Below, in pieces: positions 10,589-22,600 of a DNA stretch of 64,000 nucleotides. Location: NCBI RefSeq assembly GCF_022985175.1, contig NC_066885.1, forward strand, positions 14,312,560 to 14,376,559, written 5' to 3'. The notes below the pieces were generated by a model that made no database searches, had not been told where the DNA came from, and saw only the letters and a program-made list of their open reading frames with translations. Every line of letters begins with the position of its first letter. The first letter of the stretch is position 1. This DNA is from Labeo rohita. Lineage: Eukaryota; Chordata; Actinopteri; Cypriniformes; Cyprinidae. Both the position numbers and the translations under genes were made by a program.

Positions 10589-11512
10589 TAAGGGAACCCC
10601 AGGGTATGAAGTAAGAGGGAACCAAAAATCAAATAAAGCAAAATGACAGGGAACAAAAAATAGTAAATTAGTCATCAGGTGCCATGTTTAATATAGCTGC
10701 ATTTCAGAGATCTCTAATAAGTTAAATAGCATAAGTTATTACTCGGTGACGTCATTAACAACGGCCCTACATTGTTGAACTAATGTGGTTCAAACGACGG
10801 AGATACGACTGTTCGGGAAACAGTCGTGACTAGCTAGTTCGTTTTCACAACAATGCATCGTACTGTGGAGGTTGATCAGCGAGTTATGTCGTTGTATGGG
10901 AAACGCACTTCTGCTGTCCTCCATTACACAGCGCTCTGCCTTTTAGGATGACAATAAAGTGTAAAAGCGACATTTTTAGCCTGGTCTGCCTCAGCGGTCT
11001 AACAAGGCTAGTTAGTGTCAAAATAATTGAGATCAAAGCCAGTAAAATTAAAGTAGGCGGGGCGGGAATTTGAGCGCGGCAGTGTAACGTTGGAAGAACG
11101 TGAGGTAAGATGTAAGTAGCAAATTATTTAATATCAGTCAATTGTTTGTGAAATGTTAAATGATGGACAGCTATATCCAGTGATGCAAACTACTCGACTT
11201 CTTTTCTCAAATATGGCAATTTTGATAGAAAGAGAGATGAAAGTTGGGTGTGTGAATAGAGGGTGTGCACTTACCTCACGATTTGGTTAGTTACCCGGAT
11301 GCGCGGCCATTCCGGACTTGCTCAGATATAAACAGCATGGATTGCACTGTTGATGTACTACTGAAATTCTGTGAAAGCTGCTAAATATATAGAGAAGGAT
11401 TTACTAAGCAGGAAAGTGTGCAATATTTTGACAAACTAAAGTTAACACGTGGTAAAGATACATACAAGCAGTATTAATTAAGATATTAGCCTAATATTTC
11501 ACCTACCTTACT

Positions 11513-11736
11513 GGAAATGATAAGAACAAACATGAATGTTGTCAAGATTATTGCCCTGGAAATGCTGGTTCAGTTTGGCCAACCACAAATGCCCTTTGTT
11601 CTTCAGACAGTTTTTTGCACTCTTCTCCTTGATTTGTTATCATTTTTATCAGTCTGTAGTACTCCAGAGGTTTTTCCCGGTCCGACCGATTAGTATAGCC
11701 CAAAACATGACAATAATTGACCATTTTCAGAAGCAA
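11513..11736 (-). pseudogene. THAP-domain relic, frameshifted
   Basis: Minus-strand translation gives MVNYCHVLGYTNRSDREKPL then YYRLIKMITNQGEECKKLSE, the first half of a THAP zinc-binding domain (C-x(2-4)-C-x(35-50)-C-x2-H). The second zinc Cys, expected as GCTNR, is Tyr here (GYTNR). After SEEQ the frame breaks; in another frame the sequence continues as WLAKLNQ and then VCSYHF, which supplies the C-x2-H pair. THAP domains occur in P-element and related fish transposons as well as host factors. With a frameshift and a lost ligand this is a dead copy. No intact downstream transposase is visible. Confidence 0.7.
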
Positions 11737-13130
11737 TAATCAGTAAAATGTGAGTTTTGTTTAGTTCAGTGGCATTATTTACATTCAATGCTGCCAATAT
11801 GGCCGACTGATGACACATCATGAGAACACTATAAAGCTGTTTGTTTAGTTACTTCAAAAACAGCGATTTTACCTCATCCATAAGGAGAAATATAATGTAA
11901 CATCATAGCTATTTTATTAATAAAAGTCATTGCACAGTGTTGACGAAATTTCTGCACTCCTGAATGTTTCTGTGTGTGCAGCACAATGAAAGTATTCAAG
12001 CACAAAGGAACTATTCAGACCATATATGTTGGTCCCCATCAGTGTTTAACACATGGTTACAGGTCTTTACTTTCAGGTCCTATTTTGTACCCTGGTCAGG
12101 AAAATAGCCATGTGCCGATAGAGTAAAAATATTTCGGAACTATTTCAAGTTAGATCTGTTGTTATTTAGCTCTATTTCAGAATGAATGAAAAAGGAATCA
12201 TTGTTCACACTGAGTTGTCTTGAGAGATCATGAAATGGAACATTCTTTAATTTTTCATCAAATCTGTATAGTTTGGATCTCTCTCAAGCTTTAGAGAGAA
12301 ATAAACACGAAAACAGAGGCGCATGCTGGTCCTGTGGTCTAAATCTCAGCATTTTAGAAGAGATATTGATCAATCTCTGAGCGCTTCTCGTCTTCAGAGT
12401 GGCAGATATGTAGGAATCCCACTGAGAAAACACAAAGGAATGAAGGTGTGTGAGCGTAGCAGCCCATCCATTATTGATCGAGTGTATTTAAACCCAGAGC
12501 GTGACTGTGTTCTAGGGAGCTGAGCCACGACACGAGCATGTATTCGCACACGTGTTCACGCTCAGAGATGTTAGATGGATCCTCCCCAGTTGGCTGTAAT
12601 TGCAAGGTCATGATGTTTTTCTGGGAGTCGTACGTGAGCAGAGGAGCCGTATCTGTCCTCTCTCTTCTGATTTATCATCAGGATGTGGAATGCACAGCCG
12701 CACTTCAGTGTTTTCCTGCATTCTGCATTGAAGATTTTATCATCAAATTGTAGATAAAACAGAGTTGTTGTTTTCAGGGCTAGTATCCATCTTTCAAACT
12801 AGCACAGTGTCCCCTTTCTGTGTTTAGTGTACAAGTTCACAGGTCATATAACGGTTCTGTGACATTTACTCTAATTAGGCTTGTCCTTTAAGCATGTGTG
12901 TTCCCTGCATGTTAACAGTTAGTGTGTGTTTGTGTGTCATTGCCATGTACTGTATGTGCAAAGGGCTTTACAGCATGTATTTGGGTGTTAGCTGAATAAT
13001 AGATTTATGTAGCCGCTCAGATCCACGTCAAAGAAAAGTGATTCATCTTCATGTTTTATTCTGTCTTTATTCTGGTTAAAGTGATATAAATGCTTACCTG
13101 GTAAAGGTCATAAAGTAGTAGGTAGGCCTA

Positions 13131-13427
13131 TCCACCTTATTTTCAACATGGAAGTAAGACGTTTTCTGTGAATGTGCGAGACTTCCGGGTTCATAAGCCA
13201 CTGTAGGGAAATAACGAAAAGAATAACAAAGTGCAGTAAACAGTAAAACTGTTTGCACTACAAACCAGTGTGTTTATAATTCGGTAAGACACACCAGTTT
13301 GCAATATCAAGCAGCAAAACAAGCTGTTTTGTACAGCTAAAAATAGCTGGATGCAAATGACTCCAGAAGCCAGACACATTAAATTTACAAATGGCTACGC
13401 CCGCTCTTACAGGAAATATAAGGTGGA
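13131..13427. mobile_element. TA-flanked MITE
   Basis: Ends TCCACCTTATTTTC and AAATATAAGGTGGA are inverted copies. TA flanks both sides (13129-13130 and 13428-13429). 297 bp, non-coding, Tc1/mariner-like by target duplication. Confidence 0.65.
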
Positions 13428-13880
13428 TAACTAATAGTAAATAAAAAATTGCTCATTATTGAGATTCCATTCAGAATGAAACTTTTTTACTTTAATGTGT
13501 TTGTTCAGTAAATGGCTGTGTTGATTTTGATGTAGCTAAAATCTAAAAGGCAAGTTATAAAGAATAGTTCAATATGTTCTCAGGTGTGTGGAGCAAAAAA
13601 AAACAAAATTGAAAATTCATGGCAGATGCTGTCCACACACTGAATGAAAACCAAACCATGGAAGTCTATAAAAAATGATTTTTATTTCAGACTAGCATTG
13701 AAACGGACTAGTGAGCAGACATTTGAAACCCGTTGCCTGAGGGTCCTAAGAATTTAAAGAATAAAGACATTTACATTTTTTTATGCTTGAATGGGAAAAA
13801 TTGACCTTTTATTTCTTCCTTCACTTTATTTTGTAATATTGTGTAATATAGTCACAGTCATAGTCGTAGGATGTTGTACA

Positions 13881-13960
13881 GTGGCCTGCTAAAGTATTCA
13901 TACCCCTTCATTTTTTCACGTTTTATTATGTAGCAGCCTTAACTTTAAACTTACATGCCA
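13881..13960. mobile_element. Tc1-like terminal fragment
   Basis: TACAGTGGCCTGCTAAAGTA followed by TTCATACCCC..TTTTTCACGTTTTATT resembles the terminal repeat of fish Tc1-like elements, including the TA target at its edge. The other end is not found; the TTAA-type element follows directly. Confidence 0.6.
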
Positions 13961-13968
13961 AAGTTTAA

Positions 13969-14980
13969 AGGGCACCTATTATGCCCCCTTTACAAGATGT
14001 AATATTGGTCTTAAGCGTCCCCAGAACGTGTTTGTGAAGTTTCAGCTCAAAATACCCCTGGAAAATGACATTTTTGGTGCGTGTCTAAAAAAGAGCTGTT
14101 TTGGTGTGTATCACTTTAAATGCAAATGAGCTGCATATTTCCGCCCCGTCATCAGAAGAGGGTGTAGCGTATACGTCTCTGCTTTGCTTTGCATACCTAC
14201 CAGCAATAAACAGTCAGTTTTTGGAAGGGTTCCCCTGGCAAAATTTGCATTTCAGGAGCTAAATATCACTTCATTGGGGTCGCTTCAACCCGCGGACATG
14301 AAAAACAACTCACGGCAGCAGTGTTAAAGTAGCCCAATTCCACAGGAAAAGCGTGGACTTGGCAACACTTTGAACGTGTGGTGCGAACTAATCTCACCAA
14401 TGCTGATCAATTAAAATACTTTGATAACATACACACAAATATGATTAAAACGTTAGCTAAGCACTGTAATGACATGACATTGAAAAGAAGTCTGGAGTTA
14501 AATGATTTGTGTAGACATAAACGTATTTAGGTAGATTTTGAGCCGCGTTACCTTAAAAAATAAAAGTAATCCACTGCATCCTCAGTGGTTTAGATGTTGT
14601 GAGAAAATTAAGAATCTTATGTTCAGACATTACATTCAAACACAGAACACCGAGATTGCTTAGGAGACATTGTTGACATTACAGCTGCTCGAGCATGGAG
14701 AAGATGGAGGATAGCATACAACCAAACACAACTCATTGTGGGCAGAAACTATGGCAATGTGGGACTGTCAGTCAGTGTATGTGGGCGGGGCTTAAACAAT
14801 GTGACATCACACTGCTTTGAGAATCAAAAGCGCATGCTTAATGAGGTTTGGTTTAATGGGGATTAAAAAAAATGGAGTGGGTGGATTTTTATTATTGTAG
14901 GGTGGTTGTGTTCACACACTGCCAACAGACATTTATGTCCAAATGCCATTTAAAAGTGGATTTTGCACAATAGGTGCACT
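13969..14980. mobile_element. TTAA-target non-autonomous transposon
   Basis: Ends AGGGCACCTATTATGCCCCC and CACAATAGGTGCACT are inverted repeats, flanked by TTAA on both sides (13965-13968 and 14981-14984), the target used by piggyBac-type elements. About 1 kb with no transposase frame. It resembles the shorter TTAA element at 34156-34561. Confidence 0.7.
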
Positions 14981-17269
14981 TTAACACATAGGAATAGGGG
15001 TTCGTTCATTTCCCTAACCACATCAGTAATAGTGATGCTTGCCTCAGCAAACACCATTAAAAAGAAGGGAAAGAGTAAAATAAAAGCTTCAGTTCTGAGA
15101 GAATAGCTGACAGAGAGGAATTTCGTATAATCTTTTACGAGCGATCAATAAACAACCACTGCAGTTTTTTCTTTTTTTTTCTTGAGACTGCACAGATGTT
15201 CTTTTCCAGTATTTTTCTATCGAGAGATCTTCTCTCTGCCTTTATCTTTCTGTCCGTTGGAAGCTATTTCCCTCATCTCCTCCCTAGGGTGCTGTGTTTG
15301 TGTTTGAGTACGGCTCTATGTGCCCTGCAGGTGTTGCCTCTGTTGTGTCGGACCGGTGACACGCTTCCCTTTGTTCCCCAAACAAGCCGCAACAGTCGAA
15401 GTCGCAGATCCAAGACCTTGAAAAATGGCTTCAATCATTTGAGAGCCGGTGTGCGGTTGACAGTTCACTAAATTAGACTCCGGTGGCCACCGAGATAAAT
15501 CACCGTGAGGGACTAAAGACGTCCTTTTGCATACTTTTTCACAACTCCAGAGGTCTGGGCCCATCGATTGCTAGTATAGAAAGCCACACAGTGCTTAAGA
15601 TTTAAATAATGCAGATTGGGCAGGAAAAGGGAAATGCAGGCAGAAAATAAAGAGCTACGTCCTCTGTTCTCCAAAAATAAGAGTTAGCCATGTGTAATGT
15701 GCCTTTCATGGGGCTGTTGAATCATTTCAGGGCTGTTTTCTTATGTGTTTAATATGAGGCTTAGTCACTGACAGTCTCCAGGAGCTGTAAATGGTACACA
15801 GAACTCTCCACAAGTTAATATGAAGGAGCTGAGGGTTGTGGTCCTCACTGCTGACCTTTATTATGAGTGATATGAGATATTGCTGATGTTTCTACCCAAG
15901 TTTTCTCTCAGTGTGAACAAGGTGTAGTTCAAATCATTTCATGTTGCCTTTGTAGACCAAGTAAATTAACCTTTACTGGTCATTTTTGGGGGGGGGAACC
16001 AAGACAAATTTCAAAGTGCAGAACTGTGGCCTAGCAGTTAGCACACCATTTTGCTATGTTTATATTGATTATTTGATTAAATCAAATGGAGAACAATCAA
16101 TCTTTCATCAAATGCATTATTTCTAGGAAAGTATAATTAGCTGACAATATAATAAAATGAAGCTGCTCACACATAAAGAAACTCATAGTTCACAATGCAT
16201 TCTGGTTTTGGTCCTATAGCCAGACATTTCTCTAAGCTAATGAGTGTTACAATACAGCCATATCTTGCCTGTGTAATTACCTTTTCTCTCTACTCAAGAC
16301 TGAAAACAGCTATAGAATGTAATTAAGTGGAATTGACAAATTGAAGTGCTCAGTGTTAGAATGAGCACAAAAACAGCTTACACCAAAACAAGAAGCGTAC
16401 AGAAACTATGTTTCCTGTACGAAGCAAGTATGTTTGACCTTTAATGTCACGTGCGATGTAATGGGTCACAGTTTCCATCGTGGTCATTTCACATCTAATA
16501 CAACACATCATTCTGCATTTGAGTGTGTGAATGTATTTTTGACCTGTCCTTAGGGGTCTCTCCTTAAATCTGACATACAGCCACACACACAAATGCACGT
16601 TACACACTGCTAAACCTTCCGGACTCCAGCGGTCCTCTGCCACTCCGTGTAATCAAGACGAATCATCTGCTTGATTTTTATAAAGAGAATGACCTTCTAC
16701 TACCGCCAGAAGCATGAGAGGCATGAGAGAGACAGAACAGGAGGGTTTCAGGAGTCAACGGCCCCCTCAGGTTCCCTTATGTTAACAGTCAGTCATTTGG
16801 TGCAGATATAGTGTTCATCTGCACAGGATGCTTTATATTCACAGCTCGCTGCCCTGCTTAAAATAATCAAAAGCTTAATTGGAAAAAAGGGACAGATATA
16901 ATTAATATCTCAAAGTAAGAATGATGAGAGGAAAAGGGCTCGTGACTGAATTGAAGTTTCTTTAAAAACACATTGAAAGAAGTCATCTCTGACTCACTCT
17001 TTTAGCATTAGGGTGTATTTTTCTTCTTATTTGATATGCTAATTTTTTACTTTCTTTGATTGAAATGCTTTAGAGTTTGATGGTTAGCACAAACACAAGC
17101 AAAGTAGTTTTAAACTACATTTTAAATCGATTAAAAATGGAAAAGAAGGCAGTGACTGTAATTTAAAAATTAGGGAATCTAATGAAAAAATGTATTATTT
17201 TATTAACTACAGTAGTTGTACTAATTATAATATAAAATATAATTAAAAAAATTATTTGTTTGACAACCC

Positions 17270-18075
17270 AGCGCTAGTTAATTATTGGATACAACACATG
17301 CTGGGTTACATTGACATTTTATACATTACCCATTTGCTGGGTTGGTAAAAATGACCCAGCAGCTGAGTTACACAAAGAAACAACCCAGCATTTGGGTTTT
17401 AAAAAAAAATAACCCAGCATTTTTAGAGTTCAGAAAAACTACTCAGCACCTGGGTAAAATTATTTAAAAAATAACCCAATAAAATGACCCAACAAGTTAA
17501 ACCCAGCATTTGGGTTAAATAAAACAGCCCAGCATTTTATAAGTGCAGACAACTACCCACCACCCGGGTAAAAATATTTAAATTAACCCAATAAAATTAC
17601 CCAACAACAAAAAAAAAAAAAAAAAAAAAAAAAACAGCATTTTAGAGTGCAGAAAAACTACCCAGCACTTGGCTAAAAATATTAAAAATAACTAAATAAA
17701 AAGACCCAACATGTTGAACCCAGCATTTGGGTTTTAAAAAATAACCCAGCATTTTTTAAAATGCAGAAAAACTACCTAGCGTTTAGGTAAAAACAAACAA
17801 ACAAAGCAAAAAAAACCAATATGACCCAGCAAGCTGAACCCAGCGTTTTGGTTAAAAAAAAAAACAGCATATTTACAGTTCAGCAAAACTACCCTGTGCC
17901 TGGGTAAAAATATAAAAAATAACTAAATAAAATGACCCAAAAAGGCTAAACCCAGCATTTTTTAGAGTGCAGAAAAACTACCCAGCACTTGGGTAAAAAA
18001 TTTACAAATAACCCAATACAATGACCCAACAAGTTCAACCCAGCAGTAAAATAAATAACCCTACATTTTTTGAGT
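17270..18075. repeat. Minisatellite, CCAGCATTTGGGT units
   Basis: Degenerate tandem units of about 120 bp, each with AACCCAGCATTTGGGTT, a TTTTAGAGTGCAGAAAAACT block, ACCCAGCACTTGGGTAAAAA and AACCCAATAAAATGACCCAA. The GGGT/ACCC blocks are short palindromes. A poly(A) run of about 29 sits at 17604-17632. The array resumes at 18420. Confidence 0.85.
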
Positions 18076-18419
18076 GCAGGAAAAACACTATACTTTGTAT
18101 TATATCAACTTTTCATCAAGTTACAAAAAACTAGTTAACGCTAATGTGAGGGTGTTAGTGTTAACTATGGTTATCTTTGAGAGGGATGGTAAATTTGACA
18201 TTGTTCTCTCTTCTGACTGCCGATATCAGTCTCTCTCAATTTTTTTCCTTTGATTGAAAGTCCTGAAAACAATATAGTGTAGTTTTTATTTTTGCTATTT
18301 GAGCAAATGGGAATGAAAAAAATATATTTGTAGTACTCTCCCATTCACAGCTCTTGGATTTTACCCAACTATGAAGACTTCTGCTATGAGAAACCTGGAA
18401 ATGCGATAAACGTCCATAA

Positions 18420-18740
18420 AATGACCCAGCAAGTTGAACCGAGCATTTGGGTTTTAAAAAATATAAACCAGACTTTTTAGAGTGCAGAAAAACTATCCAA
18501 CACTTGGGTAAAAATATTAAAAACAACCCAATAAAATTACCCAACAAGTTGAACCCAGCATTTGGAATTAAAAACAAAACAAAACATTTTTTAGAGTGTA
18601 GAAAAACTAGCCAGCACCTAGATAAAAATATTAAAAATAACCTAATACAATTACCCAACAAGTTGAAACCAGCATTTGGATTTAAAAAAAAAACACAGCA
18701 TTTTAGAGTGCAGAAAAACTACCCAACACCTAGGTATAAA
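18420..18740. repeat. Minisatellite, CCAGCATTTGGGT units, second segment
   Basis: Same units as 17270-18075, separated from them by about 345 bp of unrelated sequence. Followed by a (TA)n tract at 18740-18760 and TTA repeats. Confidence 0.85.
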
Positions 18741-18856
18741 TATATATATATATATATTATTATTATTATGCAAGTAGTGAATGTGACAATGCTTACATGT
18801 ACCAAAAACAGAATCCCTTAGACATATAACACATATAACAAAAAAAGAGAAAAGAA

Positions 18857-18884
18857 ATAATAATAATAATAATAATAATAATAA
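18857..18884. repeat. (AAT)n microsatellite
   Basis: About nine TAA/AAT triplets. Confidence 0.85.
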
Positions 18885-19339
18885 CTAAAGAATGTGACAA
18901 TATTTATGTGGGAATATTTAAATGTGCCAGATATAATTTCAATTGGACAAACAAACATATACACTAACAGCCAACATTACAAGTCCATTCAGATAAATCC
19001 TGTGTGTATATTCATGAGTCTGTGATCCTGTGTGTATGTGTAAGATTGATTTCATTTAGATTTGGAAAAATATTAAAAAATAACCTAATTAAATTACTTT
19101 AGAGTGTGTGAATTTGAGTATTAGATTTACAAATGAATAAATGCTGAAAGTCCACAGGTGAAGTTCATAGGATGAAAGAACATTTCCTTTTATTCTGTTT
19201 GTTTAGATATTCTTGACAATGTCACAAAGCCTTGTTTGGGTTGAACATGAGTATTAGACAGCACGGTTAATTATACTTCCTATGTGCTTAAAACTCAGTT
19301 AATATTTCAATCATGTAATAAATTTACAGTAATCAATAC

Positions 19340-19595
19340 TGTTTTTATGTTGCGTCCATCTGAGCGTCTGGTCAAATCTCGACGCTCCCTTAGCGGCGCT
19401 GCCTTATTAAATATCCCATAATGCACCACGTCGCTGTCATGGCTGCTCACTGATGACACTTACAGCACATGGGCAGAAATCAAACACATCACAGTGAGCA
19501 CACGAACCTTCCACATCTCACATTCACAGCCAGAGCAGGTCTTGAGCGACGTGACGCGTGTTTCATTTCTCTAGTGAGGGTTGACGAGGAGGAGG
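19340..19595 (+). promoter_or_regulatory. ttc27: ttc27 5' flank, promoter and 5' UTR
   Basis: Higher CpG content than the surrounding DNA and no repeats. It contains TCCCATAATGCACCACG (19414-19430), close to the ZNF143/Staf motif core CCCAGAATGCA that is common in housekeeping promoters. No convincing TATA box. An ATG at 19469 opens a frame that overlaps the main start out of frame and would act as an upstream ORF if the transcript begins before it. The transcription start is not known. Confidence 0.5.
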
Positions 19596-19674
19596 ATGAT
19601 GATGCTGCAGTTCGAGGCGGCGGTTCTGGGCGGATTGAGTCCGGACTGGAAACAGAGCGGCTTCAGCACCGCAG
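19596..19674 (+). CDS. ttc27: ttc27 exon 1 (coding part)
   Basis: Starts with three consecutive in-frame ATGs (19596, 19599, 19602). An in-frame TGA at 19575-19577 prevents any upstream extension in this exon, so the first ATG is taken. It encodes MMMLQFEAAVLGGLSPDWKQ and six more residues, aligning with human MWTPELAILRGF..WKQEG. The donor GCAG|GTAAGA leaves one base of a split codon. Confidence 0.88.
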
Positions 19675-22600
19675 GTAAGAGACAGCGGCAGATCTGGAAT
19701 GATGTGGTTTTGAATGATGATGGCTGGTGTTGATAGTTTCGTCCAGATGTGGATATAACAAAACTGCTTTGGATCTGCTCGGTTATTGTGGCGAATGTGT
19801 TGCGTGCTGGTTGGTTTGCTGGACGCAGCAGGTAACGTTACACACTCTCACGTGGTTTAAATGTGCCGCATGTGTGTTGAAATCTCCGCGCCGCACCGAC
19901 GCACGGGACTGTGTCCAGACAGGCGTGAGTTTCCGCTGACTGTGAACTGAGCGGCTTTTGACAGCGTGACTTCTGTATTTGTGTATTGACTGCATGGAGG
20001 GACAGTGTGGGCAGCTTTAGCGCATCGGACATCAGCACTCATGAGGACAGACGCGTGTATATCCTGTTGATGTTGAGGTGAGAGAAGATGCGCTGTTATT
20101 TACCTCACAGTTTTAGAACAAAGCCGGGCAGCACCTGCCTACCTTGCATTTACACACTACTGTGCTTGTGTTATTTTTAGTGGGCGTTACACAGGACGCG
20201 TTAATGACAACTAGAAGGAGTGCAAAACATTTAAGATGTTTTTTAATGTATGTTATTATAATACCGGTACTGAATTAGTGTCGTGATTGAATGTGTCATG
20301 TTTAAAGTGATTGTTCTTGCTAGCGGTAACGTTACTAACCTACTGTTACGGACGGAACACCGTACTGAATACTCTGACAGTGTTTCTTGTCCACTATTCA
20401 GCGGCACTGTAACACCGCTACAGGTTCTACGGCGCGAAACATACAGCAAACATGCATGTAGTCCAAATCTCTCACGCATGACTCTAAGTACTGGCTTTTT
20501 ATTGATTCAAAATCATGTTCGTGCAGTTCGAATACGAACGGATGACTCCGAGTCGATTCTGAATTCCAAAAACATACGATGTGACAATTCTAGACTAATT
20601 CCTGATCTAGAGTCTTAAGAGCCGATTCTTTTATTGATTCAATCAAATTCATTTAGATTCCATGCAGATATTTCTTTTAGCCGCCTCGTTTTAGTGAATC
20701 AAATGTAGTCCGTTTTCTGTACAACAGACTTGTTGAGAGCCGATTATTTTAGTGAATCAAGCAAATACAGTTCAGTCCGGTGCCCGAACAAGTTTTATCC
20801 GATTCTTTTTAGTGAATCAAAATACAGCCGTGCCATTGTTATTCAATTCCTGCACATAAAAGAGCCGATTATTTTAATGAATTGTTTGGTCCTGAACAAG
20901 TACATTTTTATCTGATTCTTTTTAGTGAATTAAAATGCAGCGCTGCTAATGTTCTCTGATTCATGCACAGAAAAGAGCTGAATATTTTAGTGAATCAAGC
21001 AAATAGTTTAGTTTGGTGCCTGAACAAATAACTCTTTTACCTGATTCTTTTTAATGAATCAAAATAGTCTTGTCGAAGTTCTCCAATTCTTGCACATAAA
21101 AGACAATTATTTTAGTAAATCAGGCGAATATAGTTTAGTTTGGTGCCCAAACCAGTTTTATCCGACTCTTTTTAGTGAATCAAAATACAGTCATGACAAT
21201 GTTATTCAGTTCCTGCACAAAAAAGAGCTGATTATTTAAATTAATCAAGCAAATACTGTTTAGTTCGGTCCCTGGACAAGTAAATTTTTATCTGATTTTT
21301 TTTTATTATTATTATTTTTTTTTTTAGTGAATTAAATTACAGCACTGCCAATGTTGTCCAACTCCTGCACAAAAAAAAGAGCCGATTATTTTGGTGAATC
21401 AAGTGAATACAGTTTAGTTCGTTACCCGAACAAGTTTTATCCAATTCTTTTTAGTGAATCAAAATGTAGCGCTGCCAATGTTATTCAATTCCTGCACATA
21501 AAAAAGCCGATTATTGTAGTGAATCAAGCGAATACAGTTTAGTTTAGTGCCCAAACAAGCAACTCATTTATCCAATTCTTTTTAGTCAATCAAAATACAG
21601 AGCTGCCAACGTGATCCAATTCCAGCACAAAAAAAAAGAGCCGATTATTTTAGTGAATCAAACAAATACAGTTTATTTTGGTGCCCGAACAAGTGTTATC
21701 CGATTCTTTTTAGTGAATCAAAATACAGCCTTGCCTATGTTATTCAATTCCTGCACAAAAGAGAGCCCATTATTTTAATGATTTAAGCAAATACTGTTTA
21801 GTTCAGTCCCTAAAGGAGTACTTTTTTTTTTTTTTTTTTTAATCCGATTCTTTTTAGTGAAACAAAATACAGAGCTGCCAATGTTATCCAATTCCTGGAC
21901 AAAAAAGAGCCGATTATTTTAGTGAATCAAGTGAATACAGTTTAGTTCGGTGCCCGAACAAGTTTTATCCGATACTTTTTAGTGAATCAAAATACAGAGC
22001 TGCCAATGTTATCCAATTCCTGCACAAAAAAAAGAGCTGATTATTTTAGTGAATCAAGCGAATACAGTTTCGTTTGGTGCTCAAACAAGTAAGTCTTTCA
22101 TCCGATTCTTTTTAGTGAATCAAAATACAGTGTTGCCAATGTTCTCCAATTCCTGCACAAAAAAAGGGCTGATTATTTTAGTGAATACAGTTTAGTTCGG
22201 GGCCCGAACACGTTTTATCCAATACTTTTTAGTGAATCTAAATACAGCGCTGCCAATGTCATCCAACTACTGCACAAAAAAAGAGCCGAATATTTTAGTG
22301 AATCAAGCGAATACAGTTTAGTTAGGTGACCGAGCAAATAACACAAATATCTGATTGTTTTTGGTGAATCAAAATACAATGCTGCCAATGTTATCCGATT
22401 CCTGCACATTCTTTTAGTGAATTAAACAAATACCGTGTAGTTTGGTAACCGAACAAACTACTCTTTTAGCTGGTTCTTTTTAGGAAATCAAATAAAGCAC
22501 GGTAAATGTAGTCTGATTACTAAAGAAGAGAATCTTTAGAGTCACTTCTTTTAGCGAATCTAACAAATACAGTATAGTTCGGTTCCCGAACAAATGACTC

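Larger units (their letters stand above)
9041..10909. mobile_element. DNA transposon, outermost layer of a nest
   Basis: Ends GGGTGCGTTTCCCAAAAGCA (9041) and TGTATGGGAAACGCACTT (to about 10909) are inverted copies. Sequence inside each end also pairs (CGTTAGTTCCGTCGTT against AACGACGG/CGACATAAC blocks). No coding capacity. No clear target duplication, so the superfamily is uncertain. The centre is occupied by the element at 9356-10588. Confidence 0.6.
7961..19340. other. birc6-ttc27 intergenic region
   Basis: About 11.4 kb with no host exon that I can support. It contains the foldback at 8400-8900, the nested transposons of 9041-10909, a THAP-domain relic, a TA-flanked MITE at 13131, a Tc1 end plus TTAA-type element at 13881-14984, and the CCAGCATTTGGGT minisatellite at 17270-18740. 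About 11740-13120, 15000-17260 and 18740-19340 show no element I recognise apart from short AT-rich runs and the (AAT)n tract at 18857. Confidence 0.7.

Noticed and set aside
15196..15564. Overlapping open frames of 82-91 codons in the intergenic region
   Set aside because: No recognisable protein, and open on both strands, as happens by chance.
18236..18821. Open frames on both strands with repeating peptide blocks
   Set aside because: They lie in the CCAGCATTTGGGT minisatellite and read its units.
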